NCBI GenBank assembly: GCA_013812065.1
Contig: JACCUC010000171.1
Coordinates: forward strand, 1-5,535
Length of the DNA: 5,535 bases
Reading direction: 5' to 3'
From: Thermoleophilaceae bacterium
GTDB taxonomy: Bacteria > Actinomycetota > Thermoleophilia > Solirubrobacterales > Thermoleophilaceae
Under the pieces are notes generated by a model. It was not told the origin of the DNA. It saw only the letters and a list, made by a program, of their open reading frames with translations, and did no database searches. Positions 1 to 5,302 of the stretch are shown here, piece after piece. The translations under genes were made by a program, and so were the position numbers. The stretch's first letter is position 1; each line of letters opens with the position of its first letter.

Positions 1-653
1 ACCACGGGCAGCGCGGCCTGGCGCGACAGACGAGCAGCGGCTTGGCGCTCGAAGCGCCGCAGGCGAGCGCCCGTGAGCGTCGATCCGTTGCGAGACACCC
101 CCGGGACCAGGGCGGCTGCCTGGGCAAGTCCGAGCGCCAGGTGGTCGCCGGTGCGAGCCGTCCCGTAGCGGCGAGCAGCGGGGCGCCGGTCGGCCGCGGC
201 CATGGCGAGCCCGGCGGCCACCTGGGCTCCGGCCACGCCTCGCGGGCCACTCGCCCGCTCGGTGACGAGGCGCTCGAGCAGGAGGCCGGCCAGGAGGGAT
301 GGCGCCAGTACGAGCGCCGCTCCGACCGCCTCGTTCGCCCGGTGCTCACCGGCCACCACCGTCCTCATGTCCCTGCGCAACGTCCCGAGCAGCCCCAGGG
401 CGCTTCCGGCGTGCACCGCGACCTCGAAGGACTTGCGCAGCTCGGGATCCATTCCGGCGTAGGGCCAGCCCAGCAGGGCGGGTACCAGCGTCAGATGCCC
501 GGAGCTCGAGATCGGGAGCAGCTCCGCGATGCCCTGCAGCCCACCGAGGGCGGCCGCGTGACGAAGAGGGAGCTCGGGGGCTCTCGACGGCGACGCGGCT
601 ATGCGCGCTGGGCCTCGGCGCCGGAGCGCTCGCCACCACCGCGCCCGCGCCAC
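1..653 (-). CDS. uppP: Undecaprenyl-diphosphatase UppP (BacA family), C-terminus cut by window edge
   Basis: This integral membrane enzyme removes a phosphate from undecaprenyl diphosphate, giving the undecaprenyl phosphate carrier used for peptidoglycan and surface polysaccharides. Both family signatures are visible in translation. The first is LQGIAELLPISSSGHL at about 539-492, with the Q-x-x-x-E acidic motif and the conserved His. The second is PGVSRNGST at 104-78, with the active-site Arg; many members have SRSG there, so Asn replaces the second Ser. Between them lie the expected MDPELRKSFEVAVHAGSALG stretch and hydrophobic helices. The frame is open to base 1; roughly the last 75 residues of a family member of about 270 are missing. 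The start is unclear. Homology begins near 572-566 (PLRHAAALGG), but the nearest in-frame ordinary starts are GTG at 653 and 656, inside dedA. An ATA at 602 overlaps the dedA stop. The end given here uses GTG 653. Identity is firm, the N-terminus is not. Confidence 0.88.
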   Translation of the reverse strand, partial: MARARWWRALRRRGPARIAASPSRAPELPLRHAAALGGLQGIAELLPISSSGHLTLVPALLGWPYAGMDPELRKSFEVAVHAGSALGLLGTLRRDMRTVVAGEHRANEAVGAALVLAPSLLAGLLLERLVTERASGPRGVAGAQVAAGLAMAAADRRPAARRYGTARTGDHLALGLAQAAALVPGVSRNGSTLTGARLRRFERQAAARLSRQAALPV

Positions 654-1258
654 CACCGCACGACCAGCCAGATCGCCGTCAGGACGATCAGCCCCGCCAC
701 CACGTAGTCGACGTAGTGCAGGTACCCCTGCCAGGTGCGCCACCGCTCCCCGACCTGGACGCCGATGTAGGTGAGCATCAGCATCCAGGGGATGCATCCC
801 GCGAGCGTGAGGACGCTGAAGCGCCAGAACGGCATCCGCGCCACCCCGGCGGGCAGCGAGATGAAGGTGCGAATGATCGGCAGCAGGCGCGTGAAGAACA
901 CCGTTGCGTCGCCGTGGCGCTCGAACCAGCGATCCGCGGTCGCGAGGTGCTTGGGCGAGATGCCGATCTTGCGGCCGTGCTTCTCGATCAGGTCGACGCG
1001 GCCCGCACGCCCGACCCCGTAGGCGATCCACGAGCCGACCAGGTTCGACACCGAGGCCACGGCGACCGCCGCAAACAGGGAGTACTCGCCCTCGGCCACG
1101 TTGAAGCCGGCGAACAGCATCGTCGCCTCGCTGGGGATGGGGATGCAGGCGCTCTCGAGCGCCATCAGGACGAAGATCCCGACGAGCCCGAGGTCCCCGA
1201 CCACCCCGACGGCGAAGTCGACGATCGGATCCGTGATCGAGGCGGCGAAAGGCGGCAT
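599..1258 (-). CDS. DedA-family membrane protein (SNARE-associated/VTT domain)
   Basis: The protein has 219 residues, normal for the family, and several membrane segments (roughly residues 10-33, 45-82, 115-135, 145-165 and 183-201). The family signatures are clear. ESACIPIPSE lies at 35-44, with two glutamates and the prolines of the first re-entrant region. FFTRLLPIIRTFISLPAGVARMPFWRF lies at 121-147, with Arg124, Arg130 and Arg141 and the SLPAG turn. The tail (202-219) is hydrophilic. DedA proteins are inner-membrane transporters; some move undecaprenyl phosphate back to the cytoplasmic face and others act on different phospholipids. Adjacency to uppP, read in the same direction right after or overlapping its 3' end, favours the carrier role here, as an inference. 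The ATG at 1258 places ESACIPIPSE at the usual distance from the N-terminus. It lacks a clear Shine-Dalgarno but has TACCCT 11 bases upstream. Confidence 0.93.
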   Translation of the reverse strand: MPPFAASITDPIVDFAVGVVGDLGLVGIFVLMALESACIPIPSEATMLFAGFNVAEGEYSLFAAVAVASVSNLVGSWIAYGVGRAGRVDLIEKHGRKIGISPKHLATADRWFERHGDATVFFTRLLPIIRTFISLPAGVARMPFWRFSVLTLAGCIPWMLMLTYIGVQVGERWRTWQGYLHYVDYVVAGLIVLTAIWLVVRWWRGRGGGERSGAEAQRA

Positions 1259-1268
1259 CGAAGGCGGT

Positions 1269-1274
1269 TAGGGT
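1269..1274 (+). promoter_or_regulatory. Putative -10 element (TAGGGT) for the aminotransferase operon
   Basis: TAGGGT fits TAnnnT and ends exactly 8 bases before the GTG at 1283, the distance expected if transcription begins at or next to the start codon (leaderless mRNA). There is no recognisable -35 hexamer and no real Shine-Dalgarno in the 24-base gap between the divergent genes. The identical hexamer sits 8 bases before the GTG at 5303. A weak alternative reading is that its AGG acts as a poor Shine-Dalgarno 10 bases before the start. Confidence 0.5.
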
Positions 1275-1275
1275 A
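1270..1275 (-). promoter_or_regulatory. Putative -10 element (TACCCT) for dedA-uppP
   Basis: Read on the minus strand, TACCCT fits the actinobacterial -10 pattern TAnnnT and ends 11 bases before the dedA ATG. No convincing -35 hexamer is seen 16-18 bases further upstream, which is common in high-GC promoters. It shares five base pairs with the plus-strand element at 1269-1274. The bases after it, up to and including the ATG, resemble those before the dehydratase gene (both end CCTTCGATG). This is inferred from pattern and spacing only. Confidence 0.45.
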
Positions 1276-1277
1276 GC

Positions 1278-1294
1278 TGCCGGTGCCGGTGCCG
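1278..1294 (+). repeat. Short tandem repeat TGCCGG x 2.8 across the aminotransferase start
   Basis: The hexamer TGCCGG occurs twice in full and is followed by TGCCG. Each unit supplies an in-frame GTG (1283 and 1289), so the gene has two possible starts two codons apart, giving VPVPLF or VPLF at the N-terminus. A gain or loss of one unit would keep the frame. In DNA this rich in G and C, a short array may be chance. Confidence 0.6.
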
Positions 1295-2371
1295 CTCTTT
1301 GCCTCCTCGCTCGCCGCGCAGATGCCGCGCGTCACCGAGCGTCTCGCCGAGGTCGCCGCTTCCGGGCGCTACATCCTCGGTCCGGAGGTCGAGGCCTTCG
1401 AGCGCGAGCTTGCCGCCTATCTCGGAGTGGGCCACGTCGTCGGGGTGGGCAACGGCACCGACGCGCTGGCCATCGGCCTGCGCGCGCTCGGTGTCGAGCC
1501 GGGCGACGAGGTCGTCGTTCCCTCGTTCACCTTCTACGCGACCGCCGAGGCCGTGGCGGCGATCGGGGCGCGGCCGGTGTTCTGTGACGTCGACCCCGAG
1601 ACCTTCTGCTTGACCGCCGAGACGGTCGAGCCCGCTGTGGGCGTGGGCACGCGGGCGATCCTGCCCGTGCACCTGTTCGGGAACGTCGCCCCGGTCGCCG
1701 AGCTGCGGCGCCTCGGTCTGCCGATCCTCGAGGACGCCGCACAGGCGGCGGGTGCGACGCTCGACGGTCGGCGGGCCGGCGCCCTGGGCGACGCCGCGGC
1801 CCTCTCCTTCTTCCCCTCGAAGAACCTCGGCGCGCTCGGCGACGGCGGAGCGATCGCAACGAGCGACCGGGAGGTGGCCGAGCGAGCTCGTCTGCTGCGG
1901 TCCCACGGCTCTCGCGACAAGCTCACCTACACCGACGTCGGGTACAACTCACGGCTCGACGCCATTCAGGCCGCCGTCCTGCGGGTGCTCCTGCCCAAGC
2001 TCGACGGTTGGAACGCCCGCCGCCGCCGGGTCGCCGCCGCCTACGCGGAGGGCGGCCTCGCCGAGCACGTGACGCTGCCGAGCGTCCCCGCGGCGGTCGA
2101 CCACGTCTACCACCTCTACGCCGCCCGCCACTGCGACCCCCAAGCCCTCATCGCGCGACTCGCCGCTCGGGGGATCGAGGCGCGCGGCTACTACCGCGTG
2201 CCCGTCCACCGTCAGCCGGCACTGGCCCCGTATCTTCCGGCCGGGCGGCCGCCCCACCTGCCCGGCACCGAGGAGGCCGCCGCCACCAACGTCGCCCTGC
2301 CCATGGGGCCGGAGCTGAGCGACGACCAGGTCGCCGAGGTGATCGCCGCGTGCGCATCTGGGTCGACCTGA
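1283..2371 (+). CDS. DegT/DnrJ/EryC1/StrS-family PLP-dependent nucleotide-sugar aminotransferase
   Basis: The enzyme has 362 residues (family about 360-400) and transfers an amino group, usually from glutamate, to a keto-sugar nucleotide in the cytoplasm. Visible landmarks are GRYILGPEVEAFE (28-40), the cofactor-phosphate loop GNGTDALAIGLRALG (56-70), PGDEVVVPSFTF (73-84), HLFG (130-133), LEDAAQAAGA (149-158, with the Asp that pairs with the PLP ring nitrogen), FFPSKNLGALGDGGA (176-190, with Lys180 as the Schiff-base lysine) and GYNSRLDAIQAA (220-231). All expected catalytic positions are present. GNGTDAL resembles the loop in enzymes that aminate C3 of a sugar (WbpE- or DesV-like) more than C4 enzymes, but this is only suggestive. 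GTG 1283 is chosen because it is 8 bases after a TAGGGT element; GTG 1289 is the alternative. The 3' end overlaps the DUF354 gene by 22 bases, indicating translational linkage. Confidence 0.93.
   Translation: MPVPLFASSLAAQMPRVTERLAEVAASGRYILGPEVEAFERELAAYLGVGHVVGVGNGTDALAIGLRALGVEPGDEVVVPSFTFYATAEAVAAIGARPVFCDVDPETFCLTAETVEPAVGVGTRAILPVHLFGNVAPVAELRRLGLPILEDAAQAAGATLDGRRAGALGDAAALSFFPSKNLGALGDGGAIATSDREVAERARLLRSHGSRDKLTYTDVGYNSRLDAIQAAVLRVLLPKLDGWNARRRRVAAAYAEGGLAEHVTLPSVPAAVDHVYHLYAARHCDPQALIARLAARGIEARGYYRVPVHRQPALAPYLPAGRPPHLPGTEEAAATNVALPMGPELSDDQVAEVIAACASGST
2336..2344 (+). promoter_or_regulatory. Strong Shine-Dalgarno sequence for the DUF354 gene
   Basis: GAGGTGATC inside the 3' end of the aminotransferase gene matches nine consecutive bases of the complement of the usual 16S rRNA 3' tail. 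GAGG ends 10 bases before the GTG at 2350. It decides that start, which lies well inside a longer open frame beginning at 2008. It is the only strong ribosome binding site in the window. Confidence 0.75.
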
Positions 2372-3339
2372 CCAACAGCCCTCACGTGCTCGTCATGCGC
2401 CCGCTGATCGAGCGCATTCGCGCCCGCGGGCACGAGGTCGAGGTCACCGCGCGGGACTTCGCGCAGACGCTCGAGCTGTGCGCGCGGCTCGGGATCGCCG
2501 CGACGGCGATCGGCCGCCACCGCGGCGGACGCATGGCGGACAAGGCGGCCGGTCTCGCCACCCGGTCGCTCGCGCTCGTCCGCTGGGCGCGCGGGCGTCG
2601 CTTCGACCTCGCGCTCGGCCACGGCTCGAACGACGTCACCATCGCCGCCCGCCTGCTGCGGATTCCGAGCGCCACCGCCTTCGACTACGAGTGGGCGACC
2701 GTCCAGCACACGGTCAACTGCCGCCTGGCCCGGGCGGTCGTCGTCCCGGACGCGATCCCGCCCGAGCGCCTGCGCCGCTACGGCGCGAGCGAGCGGACGC
2801 TGCGCCGTTATCCCGGCCTCAAGGAGGAGTACTACCTGGCCGACTTCGAGCCCGACCCCGCCGTACTCGACGAGCTCGGGCTCGACCGGTCGCAGCCGCT
2901 CGCGGTCGTCCGCACCCCGCCGGCGGTCTCGCTCTACCACCGCTTCGAGAGCCCGCTCTTCGCGCAGGTGCTCGAGCGCCTGGGCGGAAGACAGACGGTG
3001 GTGCTCCCCCGAACACCAGCGCAGCGCGCCGAGCTCGTCGCGCGGGGCGGCCTTGTCGTCCCCGAGCACGCGATCGACGCCCAGAGCCTCGTCGCCTTCG
3101 CCGATCTCGTCATCTCGGCCGGAGGCACGATGAACCGCGAGGCGGTCGCTCTGGGTACGCCGGTCTGGACGACCTTCGCCGGGCGCCTCGGCGCCGTCGA
3201 CGAACGGCTCGTGGCCGAGGGTCGCCTGCACCAGCTCGCCGACCCGGCTCAGGTCGCGCTCGAGCGGCGCTCCTCCCCGCCCGCCGCGCGGGTCCGCCGC
3301 GATCCGAATCTACTGGTCGACATGCTCCTGTCGGCCTAG
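2350..3339 (+). CDS. DUF354 family protein, predicted GT-B-fold glycosyltransferase
   Basis: The protein has 329 residues and belongs to the DUF354 family (PF04007, COG1817), which is related to GT-B enzymes such as UDP-GlcNAc 2-epimerase and MurG-like transferases but has no settled reaction. The family N-terminus is unmistakable: RIWVDLTNSPHV at 2-13, then a helix and RGHEVEVTARDF (26-37). Other landmarks are LALGHGSND (87-95), TAFDYEWA (109-116), the connecting region RRYPGLKEEYYLADF (152-166), and the C-terminal SAGGTMNREAVALGTPV (256-272), which resembles the nucleotide-sugar binding loop of GT-B proteins. No signal peptide or membrane helix is seen, so it is probably cytoplasmic or loosely membrane-bound. 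GTG 2350 is chosen because the family motif begins at once and a nine-base Shine-Dalgarno precedes it. It lies between two sugar-nucleotide enzymes, so a role in glycan assembly is likely. The substrate is unknown. Confidence 0.9.
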   Translation: MRIWVDLTNSPHVLVMRPLIERIRARGHEVEVTARDFAQTLELCARLGIAATAIGRHRGGRMADKAAGLATRSLALVRWARGRRFDLALGHGSNDVTIAARLLRIPSATAFDYEWATVQHTVNCRLARAVVVPDAIPPERLRRYGASERTLRRYPGLKEEYYLADFEPDPAVLDELGLDRSQPLAVVRTPPAVSLYHRFESPLFAQVLERLGGRQTVVLPRTPAQRAELVARGGLVVPEHAIDAQSLVAFADLVISAGGTMNREAVALGTPVWTTFAGRLGAVDERLVAEGRLHQLADPAQVALERRSSPPAARVRRDPNLLVDMLLSA

Positions 3340-3342
3340 ACT
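3337..3342 (+). promoter_or_regulatory. Putative -10 element (TAGACT) for the dehydratase gene
   Basis: TAGACT fits TAnnnT, and its first three bases are the stop codon of the DUF354 gene. It ends 11 bases before the ATG at 3354, the same spacing as TACCCT before dedA. The 20 bases from element to ATG agree with the dedA leader at 15 positions. No Shine-Dalgarno is present in the gap. The upstream TGGTCGACA (3314-3322) is only a poor -35 candidate. If real, this promoter would let the dehydratase be made separately from the upstream pair. Confidence 0.4.
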
Positions 3343-3353
3343 GACGCCCTTCG

Positions 3354-5291
3354 ATGTCCCGCCTCGCGTCCTCCGTCCACGCCCGCCGCCTCGTCCAGCT
3401 CCTGGCCGACGCCGCGATCGTCGCCGGCGCCTACTACCTCGCCTTCGTGCTGCGGTTCGACGTCGGCGTGCCCGAGCGCTACGAGGAGCTGCTCCTCGTC
3501 ACGCTCCCGTTCGTCGTGGCCGGCAAGGTCGCCGTGTTCGCGCTGTTCGGCTCCTACCACAAGCTCTGGCGGTTCGTGGACCAGCGCGACCTGGAGTCGA
3601 TCGTGCGAGCGGTGATCGTCGCCAGCCTGCTGCTCGTCGTGGCCGTGTTCCTGCTCTCTCCGGTGGAGGACGATCCTCCTCGCGGGGTCGTCGCGCTCGA
3701 CTTCCTGCTCACCCTGGCCGGCGTCGCCGGGGCCCGACTCCTCGTGCGCGGCATCGTCGAGCGGCGGCCGCGCTGGACGCTCGCGCCGCGCGGCGCGCGG
3801 GAGGTCCTGATCGTGGGCGCCGGGGGCGGCGGGCAGTCGGTGGCCTTCGAGCTGCGGCGCAATCCGGAGCTCCGCACCGAGCCGATCGGCTTCGTCGACG
3901 ACGATCCCCGCAAGCGGCGGATGCGCGTGGCCGGCCTCAAGGTCCTCGGCACGACCGACGACCTGGCGCGCATCCTCGACTACGCCGAGCCCCATGAGGT
4001 CATCATCGCGATCCCCTCTGCGCCCGGCGCCCTGCGCCAGAAGGTCGTCACCGCGTGCCGGGGGCGGGAGATCCCGGTGCGCACGCTCCCCACGGTCTTC
4101 GAGCTGCTCTCCGGCGGGGTCGACCTCCTGCGCCAGGTGCGCGACGTTCGGGTCGAGGACGTGCTGGGCCGCGAGCCGGTGCGGGCCGAGCTCGACCGCG
4201 CGGGGTCCTACCTGGCCGATCGCACGGTCCTGGTTACGGGCGCCGGAGGTTCGATCGGTGCCGAGCTGTGCCGTCAGATCGCCCGCGTCGGTCCCAAGCG
4301 GCTCGTGCTCGTCGAGAACGCCGAGGCCGCCCTGTTCGAGATGCGGCGCGAGCTCGGCGACGGGCGCCACTTCCACCGCGCCGTCTCCGTGCTGGCCGAC
4401 TGCCGCGACGCCACGCGCATGCGCGAGGTCTTCGCCGAGCACCGGCCCGCCGTCGTCTTCCACGCTGCCGCCTACAAGCACGTGCCGCTCATGGAGGAGA
4501 ACCCGGTCGAGGCCGTGCGCAACAACGCCGTGGCCACCCGCATCGTGGCCGCCGCCGCCGCGGAGTCGCTCGTCGAGCGCTTCGTGCTCGTCTCCACCGA
4601 CAAGGCGGTCCAGCCCGAGACCGCGATGGGCGCGTCGAAGGCACTCGCCGAGTGGGCGGTCGAGTCGGCCCAGAACCGGTTCCCGGCCACCCGCTTCGCC
4701 ACCGTGCGCTTCGGCAACGTGCTCGGCTCGTCGGGTTCGGTGGTACCGATATTCCGGCGTCAGATCGCCGCGGGCGGGCCGGTGACCGTGACGGACCCAG
4801 CCATGACTCGCTACTTCATGACGATCCCGGAGGCGGTGCAGCTGATCATCCGCTCCGGCGACCTGGGAGCGGGCGGCGAGGTCTTCGTGCTCGACATGGG
4901 CGAGCCTGTGCGGATCGTCGACCTCGCGCACAACATGATCCGCCTGTCCGGCCACGAGCCGGGAGCGGGCATCGCGGTCGAGATCGTCGGCCGCCGACCG
5001 GGCGAGAAGCTTCACGAGCAGCTCTTCAACGGCGACGAGGCTCCGCGCCCGACCGCGGCCGAGAAGATTCTCGCCGCCGAGCGCCCCGCTCTCGACTCGG
5101 CGTGGGTGGAGGAGGCGTTCGCGCGCGTCGAGAGCGTCGCCTACGCCGGCGATCCGGGCGGTATCGCGGACGCGGTGGCCACACTGGCACGTGAGCGGGA
5201 GGAGCTCGCCGCCGCTCGGGTGCCCGCGGCGCTCGCGCTCGGCGAGGAGACAGAGGCGACGTCCCGCAGCGGTGGCCGCGGGTACGTTTAG
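3354..5291 (+). CDS. FlaA1/WbpM/CapD-type membrane nucleotide-sugar 4,6-dehydratase (polysaccharide biosynthesis protein)
   Basis: The protein has 645 residues, the usual length of the long, membrane-anchored members. About four membrane helices (roughly 13-33, 44-66, 82-102 and 108-130) come first. A first Rossmann-like domain follows (VLIVGAGGGGQS at 151-162, IGFVDDDPRKR at 178-188). The catalytic short-chain dehydrogenase domain comes last: VLVTGAGGSIGAELCRQI (292-309), HAAAYKHVPLME (370-381), STDKAV (414-419), MGASK (425-429), RFGNVLGSSGSVVP (452-465) and GRRPGEKLHEQLF (546-558). As in WbpM and PglF, Met replaces the usual Tyr of the Y-x-x-x-K pair, a hallmark of this subgroup. The family converts UDP-GlcNAc to the 4-keto-6-deoxy sugar at the membrane's inner face; that exact substrate is inferred. 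It starts 14 bases after the DUF354 stop. The tail (about 617-645) is poorly conserved and looks disordered. Confidence 0.93.
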   Translation: MSRLASSVHARRLVQLLADAAIVAGAYYLAFVLRFDVGVPERYEELLLVTLPFVVAGKVAVFALFGSYHKLWRFVDQRDLESIVRAVIVASLLLVVAVFLLSPVEDDPPRGVVALDFLLTLAGVAGARLLVRGIVERRPRWTLAPRGAREVLIVGAGGGGQSVAFELRRNPELRTEPIGFVDDDPRKRRMRVAGLKVLGTTDDLARILDYAEPHEVIIAIPSAPGALRQKVVTACRGREIPVRTLPTVFELLSGGVDLLRQVRDVRVEDVLGREPVRAELDRAGSYLADRTVLVTGAGGSIGAELCRQIARVGPKRLVLVENAEAALFEMRRELGDGRHFHRAVSVLADCRDATRMREVFAEHRPAVVFHAAAYKHVPLMEENPVEAVRNNAVATRIVAAAAAESLVERFVLVSTDKAVQPETAMGASKALAEWAVESAQNRFPATRFATVRFGNVLGSSGSVVPIFRRQIAAGGPVTVTDPAMTRYFMTIPEAVQLIIRSGDLGAGGEVFVLDMGEPVRIVDLAHNMIRLSGHEPGAGIAVEIVGRRPGEKLHEQLFNGDEAPRPTAAEKILAAERPALDSAWVEEAFARVESVAYAGDPGGIADAVATLAREREELAAARVPAALALGEETEATSRSGGRGYV

Positions 5292-5297
5292 GGTACG
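5280..5297 (+). repeat. Direct repeat GGGTACG ... GGGTACG, 11-base period
   Basis: Two copies of GGGTACG (5280-5286 and 5291-5297) are separated by TTTA and span the end of the dehydratase gene. The second copy overlaps the putative -10 element. The 11-base period places both copies on nearly the same face of the helix, as a tandem regulator site would require. With only seven bases per copy it may be coincidence. Confidence 0.45.
5289..5294 (+). promoter_or_regulatory. Putative -10 element (TAGGGT) for the gene at 5303
   Basis: This is the same hexamer, within the same heptamer TAGGGTA, as before the aminotransferase gene. It is again followed by exactly 8 bases and a GTG start. Its first three bases are the stop codon of the dehydratase gene. 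No -35 hexamer is recognisable. The spacing suggests a leaderless transcript starting at 5303. Confidence 0.45.
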
Positions 5298-5302
5298 GCG
5301 TT

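Noticed and set aside
346..639. Minus-strand open frame of 97 residues across the dedA-uppP junction
   Set aside because: It is in a different frame from the UppP motifs and shows no membrane helices, so it is not the uppP start region.
42..707. Plus-strand open frame of 221 residues at the left end
   Set aside because: It is antisense to uppP, whose two active-site motifs are intact. Its composition is that of a shadow frame.
299..1276. Plus-strand open frame of 325 residues opposite dedA and uppP
   Set aside because: The minus strand carries clear DedA and UppP signatures. This frame gives Arg/Pro/Asp-rich sequence without motifs.
1299..2072. Further plus- and minus-strand small frames inside the aminotransferase
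   Set aside because: All overlap conserved aminotransferase motifs in other frames and have Arg/Ser/Pro-rich translations.
2008..2349. N-terminal extension of the DUF354 open frame
   Set aside because: The translation is Arg/Pro-rich shadow of the aminotransferase. The DUF354 N-terminal motif and a strong Shine-Dalgarno fix the start at 2350.
2212..3231. Minus-strand open frame of 339 residues opposite the DUF354 gene
   Set aside because: It is antisense to a recognisable DUF354 protein and has biased, charge-rich composition with no family motif.
3336..5015. Long minus-strand open frame (559 residues) opposite the dehydratase
   Set aside because: It lies antisense to a fully conserved dehydratase. 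Its translation is rich in Arg, His, Asp and Glu without hydrophobic core patterns, as expected for a shadow frame in GC-rich DNA.
4055..5194. Plus-strand open frame of 379 residues within the dehydratase gene
   Set aside because: It is a shifted frame of the dehydratase, with an Arg/Gly/Pro/Ala-dominated translation and no domain.
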